Part shown: one piece after another, positions 44,101-58,374 of the stretch | Layout of the letters: every line of letters begins with the position of its first letter | How positions within the stretch are numbered: the first letter of the stretch is position 1 | Source: Megaustenia siamemsis | Lineage: Eukaryota; Mollusca; Gastropoda; Stylommatophora; Ariophantidae | DNA length: 64,000 nucleotides | Reading direction: 5' to 3' | NCBI GenBank assembly: GCA_032433765.1 | Contig: JAVIAB010000102.1 | Coordinates: 13,328,414-13,392,413 of the forward strand | The notes under the pieces: generated by a model | The model's input: the letters and a program-made list of their open reading frames with translations, nothing else | The model's database searches: none | What the model was told of the DNA's origin: nothing | Translations under genes and position numbers: made by a program

Positions 44101-47100
44101 TCTTGCTATCTAGGTGGACATCAACAGTGTCTGTCTTGCTATCTATGTGGACATCAACAGTGTCTGTCTGGCTATCTATGTGGACATCAACAGTGTCTGT
44201 CTTGCTATCTATGTGGACATCAACAGTGTCTGTCTTGCTATCTATGTGGACATCAACAGTGTCTGTCTGGCTATCTATGTGGACATTAACAGTGTCTGTC
44301 TTGCTATCTATGTGGACATCAACAGTGTCTGTCTTGCTATCTATGTGGACATCAACAGTGTCTGTCTGGCTATCTATGTGGACATCAACAGTGTCTGTCT
44401 GGCTATCTATGTGGACATCAACAGTGTCTGTCTGGCTATCTATGTGGACATCAACAGTGTCTGTCTGGCTATCTATGTGGACATCAACAGTGTCTGTCTT
44501 GCTATCTATGTGGACATCAACAGTGTCTGTCTGGCTATCTATGTGGACATCAACAGTGTCTGTCTTGCTATCTATGTGGACATCAACAGTGTCTGTCTTG
44601 CTATTTATGTGGACATCAACAGTGTCTGTCTGGCTATCTATGTGGACATCAACAGTGTCTGTCTGGCTATCTATGTGGACATCAACAGTGTCTGTCTGGC
44701 TATCTATGTGGACATCAACAGTGTCTGTCTTGCTATCTATGTGGACATCAACAGTGTCTGTCTGGCTATCTATGTGGACATCAACAGTGTCTGTTTTGCA
44801 ATCTATGTGGACATCAACAGTGTCTGTCTTGCTATCTATGTGGACATCAACAGTGTCTGTCTTGCTATCTATGTGGACATCAACAGTGTCTGTCTGGCTA
44901 TCTATGTGGACATCAATAGTGTCTGTCTGGCTATCTATGTGGACATCAACAGTGTCTGTCTGGCTATCTATGTGGACATAAACAGTGTCTGTCTTGCTAT
45001 CTATGTGGTCATCAACAGTATATCTCTGGCTATCTATGTGGACATCAACAGTGTCTGTCTTGCTATCTATGTGGACATCAACAGTGTCTGTCTTGCTATC
45101 TATGTGGACATCAACAGTGTCTGTCTTGCTATCTATGTGGACATCAACAGTGTCTGTCTGGCTATCTATGTGGACATCAACAGTGTCTGTCTGGCTATCT
45201 ATGTGGACATCAACAGTGTCTGTCTGGCTATCTATGTGGACATCAACAGTGTCTGTCTGGCTATCTATGTGGACATCAACAGTGTCTGTCTTGCTATCTA
45301 TGTGGACATCAACAGTGTCTGTCTGGCTATCTATGTGGACATCAACAGTGTCTGTCTTGCTATCTATGTGGACATCAACAGTGTCTGTCTTGCTATTTAT
45401 GTGGACATCAACAGTGTCTGTCTGGCTATCTATGTGGACATCAATAGTGTCTGTCTGGCTATCTATGTGGACATCAACAGTGTCTGTCTGGCTATCTATG
45501 TGGACATCAACAGTGTCTGTCTTGCTATCTATGTGGACATCAACAGTGTCTGTCTGGCTATCTATGTGGACATCAACAGTGTCTGTTTTGCAATCTATGT
45601 GGACATCAACAGTGTCTGTCTTGCTATCTATGTGGACATCAACAGTGTCTGTCTTGCTATCTATGTGGACATCAACAGTGTCTGTCTGGCTATCTATGTG
45701 GACATCAATAGTGTCTGTCTGGCTATCTATGTGGACATCAACAGTGTCTGTCTGGCTATCTATGTGGACATAAACAGTGTCTGTCTTGCTATCTATGTGG
45801 TCATCAACAGTATATCTCTGGCTATCTATGTGGACATCAACAGTGTCTGTCTTGCTATCTATGTGGACATCAACAGTGTCTGTCTGGCTATCTATGTGGA
45901 CATCAACAGTGTCTGTCTGGCTATCTGTGTGGACAACAACAGTATCTGTCTGGCTATCTATGTGGACATCAACAGTATCTGTCTGGCTATCTATGTGGAC
46001 ATTAACAGTATCTGTCTGGCTATCTATGTGGACATCAACAGTGTCTGTCTGGCTATCTATGTGGACATCAACAGTATCTGTCTTGCTATCTATGTGGACA
46101 TCAACAGTGTCTGTCTTGCTATCTATGTGGACATCAACAGTGTCTGTCTTGCTATCTATGTGGACATCAACAGTGTCTGTCTTGCTATCTATGTGGACAT
46201 CAACAGTGTCTGTCTTGCTATCTATGTGGACATCAACAGTGTCTGTCTGGCTATCTATGTGGACATCAACAGTATCTGTCTGGCTATCTATGTGGACAGC
46301 AACAGTATCTGTCTGGCTATATATGTGGACATCAACAGTGTCTATCTGGCTATATATGTGGACATCAACAGTGTCTGTCTTGCTATCTATGTGGGCATCA
46401 ACAGTGTCTGTCTGGCTATCTATGTGGACATCAACAGTGTCTGTCTGGCTATCTATGTGGACATCAACAGTATCTGTCTGGCTATCTATGTGAACATCAA
46501 CAGTGTCTGTCTGGCTATCTATGTGGACATCAACAGTGTCTGTCTTGCTATCTATGTGGACATCAACAGTGTCTGTCTTGCTATCTATGTGGACATCAAC
46601 AGTGTCTGTCTTGCTATCTATGTGGACATCAACAGTGTCTGTCTTGCTATCTATGTGGACATCAACAGTGTCTGTCTGACTATCTATGTGGACATTAACA
46701 GTGTCTGTCTTGCTATATATGTGGACATCAACAGTGTCTGTCTTGCTATCTATGTGGACATCAACAGTGTCTGTCTGGCTATCTATGTGGACATCAACAG
46801 TGTCTGTCTTGCTATCTATGTGGACATCAACAGTGTCTGTCTTGCTATCTATGTGGACATCAACAGTGTCTGTCTGGCTATCTATGTGGACATCAACAGT
46901 GTCTGTCTTGCTATCTATGTGGACATCAACAGTGTCTGTCTTGCTATCTATGTGGACATCAACAGTGTCTGTCTGGCTATCTATGTGGACATCAACAGTG
47001 TCTGTCTGGCTATCTATGTGGACATCAACAGTGTCTGTCTTGCTATCTATGTGGACATCAACAGTGTCTGTCTGACTATCTATGTGGACATTAACAGTGT

Positions 47101-50100
47101 GAGTCTTGCTATCTATGTGGACATCAACAGTGTCTGTCTTGCTATCTATGTGGACATCAACAGTGTCTGTCTGGCTATCTATGTGGACATCAACAGTGTC
47201 TGTCTTGCTATCTATGTGGACATCAACAGTGTCTGTCTGGCTATCTATGTGGACATCAACAGTGTCTGTTTTGCTATCTATGTGGACATCAACAGTGTCT
47301 GTCTGGCTATCTATGTGGACATCAACAGTGTCTGTCTGGCTATCTATGTGGACATCAACAGTGTCTGTCTTGCTATCTATGTGGACATCAACAGTGTCTG
47401 TCTGGCTATCTATGTGGACATCAACAGTGTCTGTCTTGCTATCTATGTGGACATCAACAGTGTCTGTCTTGCTATCTATGTGGACATCAACAGTGTCTGT
47501 CTGGCTATCTATGTGGACATCAATAGTGTCTGTCTGGCTATCTATGTGGACATCAACAGTGTCTGTCTGGCTATCTATGTGGACATAAACAGTGTCTGTC
47601 TTGCTATCTATGTGGTCATCAACAGTATATCTCTGGCTATCTATGTGGACATCAACAGTGTCTGTCTTGCTATCTATGTGGACATCAACAGTGTCTGTCT
47701 GGCTATCTATGTGGACAGCAACAGTGTCTGTCTGGCTATCTATGTGGACATCAACAGTATCTGTCTGGCTATCTATGTGGACATCAACAGTATCTGTCTG
47801 GCTATATATGTGGACATCAACAGTGTCTGTCTTGCTATATATGTGGACATCAACAGTGTCTGTCTTGCTATCTATGTGGACATCAACAGTGTCTGTCTGG
47901 CTATCTATGTGGACATCAACAGTGTCTGTCTTGCTATCTATGTGGACATCAACAGTGTCTGTCTGGCTATCTATGTGGACATCAACAGTGTCTGTTTTGC
48001 TATCTATGTGGACATCAACAGTGTCTGTCTTGCTATCTATGTGGACATCAACAGTGTCTGTCTTGCTATCTATGTGGACATCAACAGTGTCTGTCTTGCT
48101 ATCTATGTGGACATCAACAGTGTCTGTCTGGCTATCTATGTGGACATCAACAGTGTCTGTCTTGCTATCTATGTGGACATCAACAGTGTCTGTCTGGCTA
48201 TCTATGTGGACATCAACAGTGTCTGTTTTGCTATCTATGTGGACATCAACAGTGTCTGTCTTGCTATCTATGTGGACATCAACAGTGTCTGTCTTGCTAT
48301 CTATGTGGACATCAACAGTGTCTGTCTTGCTATCTATGTGGACATCAACAGTGTCTGTCTTGCTATCTATGTGGACATCAACAGTGTATGTCTGGCTATC
48401 TATGTGACCATCAACAGTGTCTGTTTTGCTATCTATGTGGACATCAACAGTGTCTGTCTGGCTATCTATGTGGACATCAAAAGAGTCTCTATCTGGCTAT
48501 CTACGTGGACATCAACAGTGTCTGTCTTGCTATCTATGTGGACATCAACAGTGTCTATCTGGCTATATATGTGGACATCAACAGTGTCTGTCTTGCTATC
48601 TATGTGGGCATCAACAGTGTCTGTCTTGCTATCTATGTGGACATCAACAGTGTCTGTCTTGCTATCTATGTGGACATCAACAGTGTCTGTCTGGCTATCT
48701 ATGTGGACATCAACAGTGTCTGTCTGGCTATCTATGTGGACATCAACAGTGTCTGTCTTGCTATCTATGTGGACATCAACAGTGTCTGTCTTGCTATCTA
48801 TGTGGACATCAACAGTGTCTGTCTGGCTATTTATGTGGACATCAACAGTGTCTGTCTTGCTATCTATGTGGACATCAACAGTGTCTGTCTTGCTATCTAT
48901 GTGGACATCAACAGTGTCTGTCTTGCTATCTATGTGGACATCAACAGTGTCGGTCTGGCTATCTATGTGGACATCAACAGTGTCTGTCTTGCTATCTATG
49001 TGGACATCAACAGTGTCTGTCTTGCTATCTATGTGGACATCAACAGTGTCTGTCTGACTATGTGGACATCAACAGTGTCTGTCTAGCTATCTATGTGGAC
49101 ATCAACAGTGTCTGTCTTGCTATCTATGTGGACATCAACAGTGTCTGTCTTGCTATCTATGTGGACATCAACAGTGTCTGTCTTGCTATCTATGTGGACA
49201 TCAACAGTGTCTGTCTGACTATCTATGTGGACATCAACAGTGTCTGTCTTGCTATCTAGGTGGACATCAACAGTGTCTGTCTTGCTATCTATGTGGACAT
49301 CAACAGTGTCTGTCTGGCTATCTATGTGGACATCAACAGTGTCTGTCTTGCTATCTATGTGGACATCAACAGTGTCTGTCTTGCTATCTATGTGGACATC
49401 AACAGTGTCTGTCTGGCTATCTATGTGGACATTAACAGTGTCTGTCTTGCTATCTATGTGGACATCAACAGTGTCTGTCTTGCTATCTATGTGGACATCA
49501 ACAGTGTCTGTCTGGCTATCTATGTGGACATCAACAGTGTCTGTCTGGCTATCTATGTGGACATCAACAGTGTCTGTCTGGCTATCTATGTGGACATCAA
49601 CAGTGTCTGTCTTGCTATCTATGTGGACATCAACAGTGTCTGTCTGACTATCTATGTGGACATTAACAGTGTCAGTCTTGCTATCTATGTGGACATCAAC
49701 AGTGTCTGTCTTGCTATCTATGTGGACATCAACAGTGTCTGTCTGGCTATCTATGTGGACATCAACAGTGTCTGTCTTGCTATCTATGTGGACATCAACA
49801 GTGTCTGTCTGGCTATCTATGTGGACATCAACAGTGTCTGTTTTGCTATCTATGTGGACATCAACAGTGTCTGTCTGGCTATCTATGTGGACATCAACAG
49901 TGTCTGTCTGGCTATCTATGTGGACATCAACAGTGTCTGTCTTGCTATCTATGTGGACATCAACAGTGTCTGTCTGGCTATCTATGTGGACATTAACAGT
50001 GTCTGTCTTGCTATCTATGTGGACATCAACAGTGTCTGTCTTGCTATCTATGTGGACATCAACAGTGTCTGTCTGGTTATCTATGTGGACATCAATAGTG

Positions 50101-53100
50101 TCTGTCTGGCTATCTATGTGGACATCAACAGTGTCTGTCTGGCTATCTATGTGGACATCAACAGTGTCTGTCTTGCTATCTATGTGGACATCAACAGTGT
50201 CTGTCTGGCTATCTATGTGGACATCAACAGTGTCTGTTTTGCAATCTATGTGGACATCAACAGTGTCTGTCTTGCTATCTATGTGGACATCAACAGTGTC
50301 TGTCTTGCTATCTATGTGGACATCAACAGTGTCTGTCTGGCTATCTATGTGGACATCAATAGTGTCTGTCTGGCTATCTATGTGGACATCAACAGTGTCT
50401 GTCTGGCTATCTATGTGGACATAAACAGTGTCTGTCTTGCTATCTATGTGGTCATCAACAGTATATCTCTGGCTATCTATGTGGACATCAACAGTGTCTG
50501 TCTTGCTATCTATGTGGACATCAACAGTGTCTGTCTGGCTATCTATGTGGACATCAACAGTGTCTGTCTGGCTATCTATGTGGACAACAACAGTATCTGT
50601 CTGGCTATCTATGTGGACATCAACAGTATCTGTCTGGCTATCTATGTGGACATTAACAGTATCTGTCTGGCTATCTATGTGGACATCAACAGTGTCTGTC
50701 TGGCTATCTATGTGGACATCAACAGTATCTGTCTTGCTATCTATGTGGACATCAACAGTGTCTGTCTTGCTATCTATGTGGACATCAACAGTGTCTGTCT
50801 TGCTATCTATGTGGACATCAACAGTGTCTGTCTTGCTATCTATGTGGACATCAACAGTGTCTGTCTTGCTATCTATGTGGACATCAACAGTGTCTGTCTT
50901 GCTATATATGTGGACATCAACAGTGTCTGTCTTGCTATCTATGTGGACATCAACAGTGTCTGTCTGGCTATCTATGTGGACATCAACAGTGTCTGTCTTG
51001 CTATCTATGTGGACATCAACAGTGTCTGTCTGGCTATCTATGTGGACATCAACAGTGTCTGTTTTGCTATCTATGTGGACATCAACAGTGTCTGTCTTGC
51101 TATCTATGTGGACATCAACAGTGTCTGTCTTGCTATCTATGTGGACATCAACAGTGTCTGTCTTGCTATCTATGTGGACATCAACAGTGTCTGTCTTGCT
51201 ATCTATGTGGACATCAACAGTGTATGTCTGGCTATCTATGTGGACATCAACAGTGTCTGTCTTGCTATCTATGTGGACATCAACAGTGTCTGTCTTGCTA
51301 TCTAGGTGGACATCAACAGTGTCTGTCTTGCTATCTATGTGGACATCAACAGTGTCTGTCTTGCTATCTATGTGGACATCAACAGTGTATGTCTTGCTAT
51401 CTATGTGAACATCAACAGTGTCTGTTTTGCTATCTATGTGGACATCAACAGTGTCTGTCTGGCTATCTATGTGGACATCAACAGTATCTGTCTGGCTATC
51501 TATGTGGACAGCAACAGTATCTGTCTGGCTATATATGTGGACATCAACAGTGTCTATCTGGCTATATATGTGGACATCAACAGTGTCTGTCTTGCTATCT
51601 ATGTGGGCATCAACAGTGTCTGTCTGGCTATCTATGTGGACATCAACAGTGTCTGTCTGGCTATCTATGTGGACATCAACAGTATCTGTCTGGCTATCTA
51701 TGTGAACATCAACAGTGTCTGTCTGGCTATCTATGTGGACATCAACAGTGTCTGTCTTGCTATCTATGTGGACATCAACAGTGTCTGTCTTGCTATCTAT
51801 GTGGACATCAACAGTGTCTGTCTTGCTATCTATGTGGACATCAACAGTGTCTGTCTTGCTATCTATGTGGACATCAACAGTGTCTGTCTGACTATCTATG
51901 TGGACATTAACAGTGTCTGTCTTGCTATATATGTGGACATCAACAGTGTCTGTCTTGCTATCTATGTGGACATCAACAGTGTCTGTCTGGCTATCTATGT
52001 GGACATCAACAGTGTCTGTCTTGCTATCTATGTGGACATCAACAGTGTCTGTCTTGCTATCTATGTGGACATCAACAGTGTCTGTCTGGCTATCTATGTG
52101 GACATCAAAAGAGTCTCTATCTGGCTATCTACGTGGACATCAACAGTGTCTGTCTTGCTATCTATGTGGACATCAACAGTGTCTATCTGGCTATCTATGT
52201 GGACATCAACAGTGTCTGTCTGGCTATCTATGTGGACATCAACAGTGTCTGTCTTGCTATCTATGTGGACATCAACAGTGTCTGTCTGACTATCTATGTG
52301 GACATTAACAGTGTGAGTCTTGCTATCTATGTGGACATCAACAGTGTCTGTCTTGCTATCTATGTGGACATCAACAGTGTCTGTCTGGCTATCTATGTGG
52401 ACATCAACAGTGTCTGTCTTGCTATCTATGTGGACATCAACAGTGTCTGTCTGGCTATCTATGTGGACATCAACAGTGTCTGTTTTGCTATCTATGTGGA
52501 CATCAACAGTGTCTGTCTGGCTATCTATGTGGACATCAACAGTGTCTGTCTGGCTATCTATGTGGACATCAACAGTGTCTGTCTTGCTATCTATGTGGAC
52601 ATCAACAGTGTCTGTCTGGCTATCTATGTGGACATCAACAGTGTCTGTCTTGCTATCTATGTGGACATCAACAGTGTCTGTCTTGCTATCTATGTGGACA
52701 TCAACAGTGTCTGTCTGGCTATCTATGTGGACATCAATAGTGTCTGTCTGGCTATCTATGTGGACATCAACAGTGTCTGTCTGGCTATCTATGTGGACAT
52801 AAACAGTGTCTGTCTTGCTATCTATGTGGTCATCAACAGTATATCTCTGGCTATCTATGTGGACATCAACAGTGTCTGTCTTGCTATCTATGTGGACATC
52901 AACAGTGTCTGTCTGGCTATCTATGTGGACAGCAACAGTGTCTGTCTGGCTATCTATGTGGACATCAACAGTATCTGTCTGGCTATCTATGTGGACATCA
53001 ACAGTATCTGTCTGGCTATATATGTGGACATCAACAGTGTCTGTCTTGCTATATATGTGGACATCAACAGTGTCTGTCTTGCTATCTATGTGGACATCAA

Positions 53101-56100
53101 CAGTGTCTGTCTGGCTATCTATGTGGACATCAACAGTGTCTGTCTTGCTATCTATGTGGACATCAACAGTGTCTGTCTGGCTATCTATGTGGACATCAAC
53201 AGTGTCTGTTTTGCTATCTATGTGGACATCAACAGTGTCTGTCTTGCTATCTATGTGGACATCAACAGTGTCTGTCTTGCTATCTATGTGGACATCAACA
53301 GTGTCTGTCTTGCTATCTATGTGGACATCAACAGTGTCTGTCTGGCTATCTATGTGGACATCAACAGTGTCTGTCTTGCTATCTATGTGGACATCAACAG
53401 TGTCTGTCTGGCTATCTATGTGGACATCAACAGTGTCTGTTTTGCTATCTATGTGGACATCAACAGTGTCTGTCTTGCTATCTATGTGGACATCAACAGT
53501 GTCTGTCTTGCTATCTATGTGGACATCAACAGTGTCTGTCTTGCTATCTATGTGGACATCAACAGTGTCTGTCTTGCTATCTATGTGGACATCAACAGTG
53601 TATGTCTGGCTATCTATGTGACCATCAACAGTGTCTGTTTTGCTATCTATGTGGACATCAACAGTGTCTGTCTGGCTATCTATGTGGACATCAAAAGAGT
53701 CTCTATCTGGCTATCTACGTGGACATCAACAGTGTCTGTCTTGCTATCTATGTGGACATCAACAGTGTCTATCTGGCTATATATGTGGACATCAACAGTG
53801 TCTGTCTTGCTATCTATGTGGGCATCAACAGTGTCTGTCTTGCTATCTATGTGGACATCAACAGTGTCTGTCTTGCTATCTATGTGGACATCAACAGTGT
53901 CTGTCTTGCTATCTATGTGGACATCAACAGTGTCTGTCTGGCTATCTATGTGGACATCAACAGTGTCTGTCTTGCTATCTATGTGGACATCAACAGTGTC
54001 TGTCTTGCTATCTATGTGGACATCAACAGTGTCTGTCTGGCTATCTATGTGGACATCAACAGTGTCTGTCTTGCTATCTATGTGGACATCAACAGTGTCT
54101 GTCTTGCTATCTATGTGGACATCAACAGTGTCTGTCTTGCTATTTATGTGGACATCAACAGTGTCGGTCTGGCTATCTATGTGGACATCAACAGTGTCTG
54201 TCTTGCTATCTATGTGGACATCAACAGTGTCTGTCTTGCTATCTATGTGGACATCAACAGTGTCTGTCTGACTATGTGGACATCAACAGTGTCTGTCTAG
54301 CTATCTATGTGGACATCAACAGTGTCTGTCTTGCTATCTATGTGGACATCAACAGTGTCTGTCTTGCTATCTATGTGGACATCAACAGTGTCTGTCTTGC
54401 TATCTATGTGGACATCAACAGTGTCTGTCTGACTATCTATGTGGACATCAACAGTGTCTGTCTTGCTATCTAGGTGGACATCAACAGTGTCTGTCTTGCT
54501 ATCTATGTGGACATCAACAGTGTCTGTCTGGCTATCTATGTGGACATCAACAGTGTCTGTCTTGCTATCTATGTGGACATCAACAGTGTCTGTCTTGCTA
54601 TCTATGTGGACATCAACAGTGTCTGTCTGGCTATCTATGTGGACATTAACAGTGTCTGTCTTGCTATCTATGTGGACATCAACAGTGTCTATCTTGCTAT
54701 CTATGTGGACATCAACAGTGTCTGTCTGGCTATCTATGTGGACATCAACAGTGTCTGTCTGGCTATCTATGTGGACATCAACAGTGTCTGTCTGGCTATC
54801 TATGTGGACATCAACAGTGTCTGTTTTGCTATCTATGTGGACATCAACAGTGTCTGTCTTGCTATCTATGTGGACATCAACAGTGTCTGTCTTGCTATCT
54901 ATGTGGACATCAACAGTGTCTGTCTTGCTATCTATGTGGACATCAACAGTGTCTGTCTGACTATCTATGTGGACATTAACAGTGTCAGTCTTGCTATCTA
55001 TGTGGACATCAACAGTGTCTGTCTTGCTATCTATGTGGACATCAACAGTGTCTGTCTGGCTATCTATGTGGACATCAACAGTGTCTGTCTTGCTATCTAT
55101 GTGGACATCAACAGTGTCTGTCTGGCTATCTATGTGGACATCAACAGTGTCTGTTTTGCTATCTATGTGGACATCAACAGTGTCTGTCTGGCTATCTATG
55201 TGGACATCAACAGTGTCTGTCTGGCTATCTATGTGGACATCAACAGTGCCTGTCTTGCTATCTATGTGGACATCAACAGTGTCTGTCTGGCTATCTATGT
55301 GGACATCAACAGTGTCTGTCTTGCTATCTATGTGGACATCAACAGTGTCTGTCTTGCTATCTATGTGGACATCAACAGTGTCTGTCTGGCTATCTATGTG
55401 GACATCAATAGTGTCTGTCTGGCTATCTATGTGGACATCAACAGTGTCTGTCTGGCTATCTATGTGGACATAAACAGTGTCTGTCTTGCTATCTATGTGG
55501 TCATCAACAGTATATCTCTGGCTATCTATGTGGACATCAACAGTGTCTGTCTTGCTATCTATGTGGACATCAACAGTGTCTGTCTGGCTATCTATGTGGA
55601 CAGCAACAGTGTCTGTCTGGCTATCTATGTGGACATCAACAGTATATGTCTGGCTATCTATGTGGACATCAACAGTATCTGTCTGGCTATATATGTGGAC
55701 ATCAACAGTGTCTGTCTTGCTATATATGTGGACATCAACAGTGTCTGTCTTGCTATCTATGTGGACATCAACAGTGTCTGTCTGGCTATCTATGTGGACA
55801 TCAACAGTGTCTGTCTTGCTATCTATGTGGACATCAACAGTGTCTGTCTGGCTATCTATGTGGACATCAACAGTGTCTGTTTTGCAATCTATGTGGACAT
55901 CAACAGTGTCTGTCTTGCTATCTATGTGGACATCAACAGTGTCTGTCTTGCTATCTATGTGGACATCAACAGTGTCTGTCTGGCTATCTATGTGGACATC
56001 AATAGTGTCTGTCTGGCTATCTATGTGGACATCAACAGTGTATGTCTGGCTATCTATGTGGACATAAACAGTGTCTGTCTTGCTATCTATGTGGTCATCA

Positions 56101-57964
56101 ACAGTATATCTCTGGCTATCTATGTGGACATCAACAGTGTCTGTCTTGCTATCTATGTGGACATCAACAGTGTCTGTCTGGCTATCTATGTGGACATCAA
56201 CAGTGTCTGTCTGGCTATCTATGTGGACAACAACAGTATCTGTCTGGCTATCTATGTGGACATCAACAGTATCTGTCTGGCTATCTATGTGGACATTAAC
56301 AGTATCTGTCTGGCTATCTATGTGGACATCAACAGTGTCTGTCTGGCTATCTATGTGGACATCAACAGTATCTGTCTTGCTATCTATGTGGACATCAACA
56401 GTGTCTGTCTTGCTATCTATGTGGACATCAACAGTGTCTGTCTTGCTATCTATGTGGACATCAACAGTGTCTGTCTTGCTATCTATGTGGACATCAACAG
56501 TGTCTGTCTTGCTATCTATGTGGACATCAACAGTGTCTGTCTTGCTATATATGTGGACATCAACAGTGTCTGTCTTGCTATCTATGTGGACATCAACAGT
56601 GTCTGTCTGGCTATCTATGTGGACATCAACAGTGTCTGTCTTGCTATCTATGTGGACATCAACAGTGTCTGTCTGGCTATCTATGTGGACATCAACAGTG
56701 TCTGTTTTGCTATCTATGTGGACATCAACAGTGTCTGTCTTGCTATCTATGTGGACATCAACAGTGTCTGTCTTGCTATCTATGTGGACATCAACAGTGT
56801 CTGTCTTGCTATCTATGTGGACATCAACAGTGTCTGTCTTGCTATCTATGTGGACATCAACAGTGTATGTCTGGCTATCTATGTGGACATCAACAGTGTC
56901 TGTCTTGCTATCTATGTGGACATCAACAGTGTCTGTCTTGCTATCTATGTGGACATCAACAGTGTCTGTCTTGCTATCTATGTGGACATCAACAGTGTCT
57001 GTCTTGCTATCTATGTGGACATCAACAGTGTATGTCTGGCTATCTATGTGAACATCAACAGTGTCTGTTTTGCTATCTATGTGGACATCAACAGTGTCTG
57101 TCTGGCTATCTATGTGGACATCAACAGTATCTGTCTGGCTATCTATGTGGACAGCAACAGTATCTGTCTGGCTATATATGTGGACATCAACAGTGTCTAT
57201 CTGGCTATATATGTGGACATCAACAGTGTCTGTCTTGTTATCTATGTGGGCATCAACAGTGTCTGTCTTGCTATCTATGTGGACATCAACAGTGTCTGTC
57301 TTGCTATCTATGTGGACATCAACAGTGTCTGTCTTGCTATCTATGTGGACATCAACAGTGTCTGTCTGGCTATCTATGTGGACATCAACAGTGTCTGTCT
57401 TGCTATCTATGTGGACATCAACAGTGTCTGTCTTGCTATCTATGTGGACATCAACAGTGTCTGTCTGGTTATCTATGTGGACATCAACAGTGTCTGTCTG
57501 GCTATCTATGTGGACATCAACAGTGTCTGTCTTGCTATCTATGTGGACATCAACAGTGTCTGTCTTGCTATCTATGTGGACATCAACAGTGTCTGTCTTG
57601 CTATCTATGTGGACATCAACAGTGTCGGTCTGGCTATCTATGTGGACATCAACAGTGTCTGTCTTGCTATCTATGTGGACATCAACAGTGTCTGTCTTGC
57701 TATCTATGTGGACATCAACAGTGTCTGTCTGACTATGTGGACATCAACAGTGTCTGTCTTGCTATCTATGTGGACATCAACAGTGTCTGTCTTGCTATCT
57801 ATGTGGACATCAACAGTGTCTGTCTTGCTATCTATGTGGACATCAACAGTGTCTGTCTTGCTATCTATGTGGACATCAACAGTGTCTGTCTGACTATCTA
57901 TGTGGACATCAACAGTGTCTGTCTTGCTATCTATGTGGACATCAACAGTGTCTGTCTTGCTATC
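41113..57964. repeat. 33-bp satellite, 16.9 kb, about 511 units, with higher-order repeats
   Basis: The unit is TATGTGGACATCAACAGTGT then CTGTC(T/G)(T/G)GCTATC. It fills most of the intron between exons A and B and stops 11 bp from the exon A donor. Marker variants show block duplication: TCAAAAGAG at 43331, 48477 and 53691, and a 4-bp deletion at 43908, 49054 and 54268. The spacings are 5146 and 5214 bp. All three plus frames and one minus frame are open for long stretches because 33 is divisible by three. Confidence 0.98.
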
Positions 57965-57975
57965 CCATCACTCAC

Positions 57976-58109
57976 CTCCCCAATGAAGACAACAATGAGA
58001 CAGCTCTGACTTTCTTCACGACTCAGACCTGCAATCAGGGAGGACAGAGTCTTGATCAGGTATGATTCTTTAGCCCTCCTAATTGTAGGAACACCAAGGA
58101 CAATGCTTA
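57976..58109 (-). CDS. MGAT4: MGAT4 exon A: start of the GT54 catalytic domain
   Basis: This is the most 5' exon found for an alpha-1,3-mannosyl-glycoprotein 4-beta-N-acetylglucosaminyltransferase. The enzyme is a Golgi type II membrane protein that adds a beta-1,4-GlcNAc branch to the alpha-1,3-mannose arm of N-glycans. The 134 bp start after an acceptor (TTCTTGCAG), contribute two bases of a split Val codon, then read [20 protein letters not shown] and end in LIVVFIGE. This matches the conserved start of the GT54 domain. The donor is GAG|GTGAGT, phase 0. Reading on into the intron meets a TAG after 14 codons. A large 33-bp satellite begins 11 bp downstream of the exon end. The preceding exons (cytoplasmic tail, membrane anchor, stem) were not found up to 64000. 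MGAT4A, B or C type cannot be decided here. Confidence 0.93.
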
Positions 58110-58370
58110 CTGCAAGAACAGAAGAAAGAGCATATAAAAATGTATACCAGCAAAATTGCGTAACAAGTGATTCTATTTATATAGGACACTGAAACACCGA
58201 AGTTTCTTCTACTTTGTTGAGATAGAGAACTCCATTGATATATCCAGTACCTCTAATTTCAGCACAAATTTATTTCACATCAGCTTGTATTAATCCATTT
58301 TTGACAATAGAAATAAGAAAAAAAAAATAAATAAATTAGAAAAAGGAATTAAAAAAAAAAAATAGATATG
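58110..58370. other. Intron 5' of exon A
   Basis: AT-rich with poly(A) stretches; nothing else was recognised. Confidence 0.4.
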
Positions 58371-58374
58371 AACA

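Noticed and set aside
44114..49057. A 1647-codon plus-strand open frame (and similar long ones) in the 33-bp satellite
   Set aside because: All three plus frames are open for long stretches because the unit has 33 bp and no plus-strand stop. There is no start context, splice signal or non-repeat domain.
41113..57964. CRISPR array
   Set aside because: Units are head-to-tail with no spacers, no cas genes are present, and the gene context is eukaryotic. The same holds for the other arrays.
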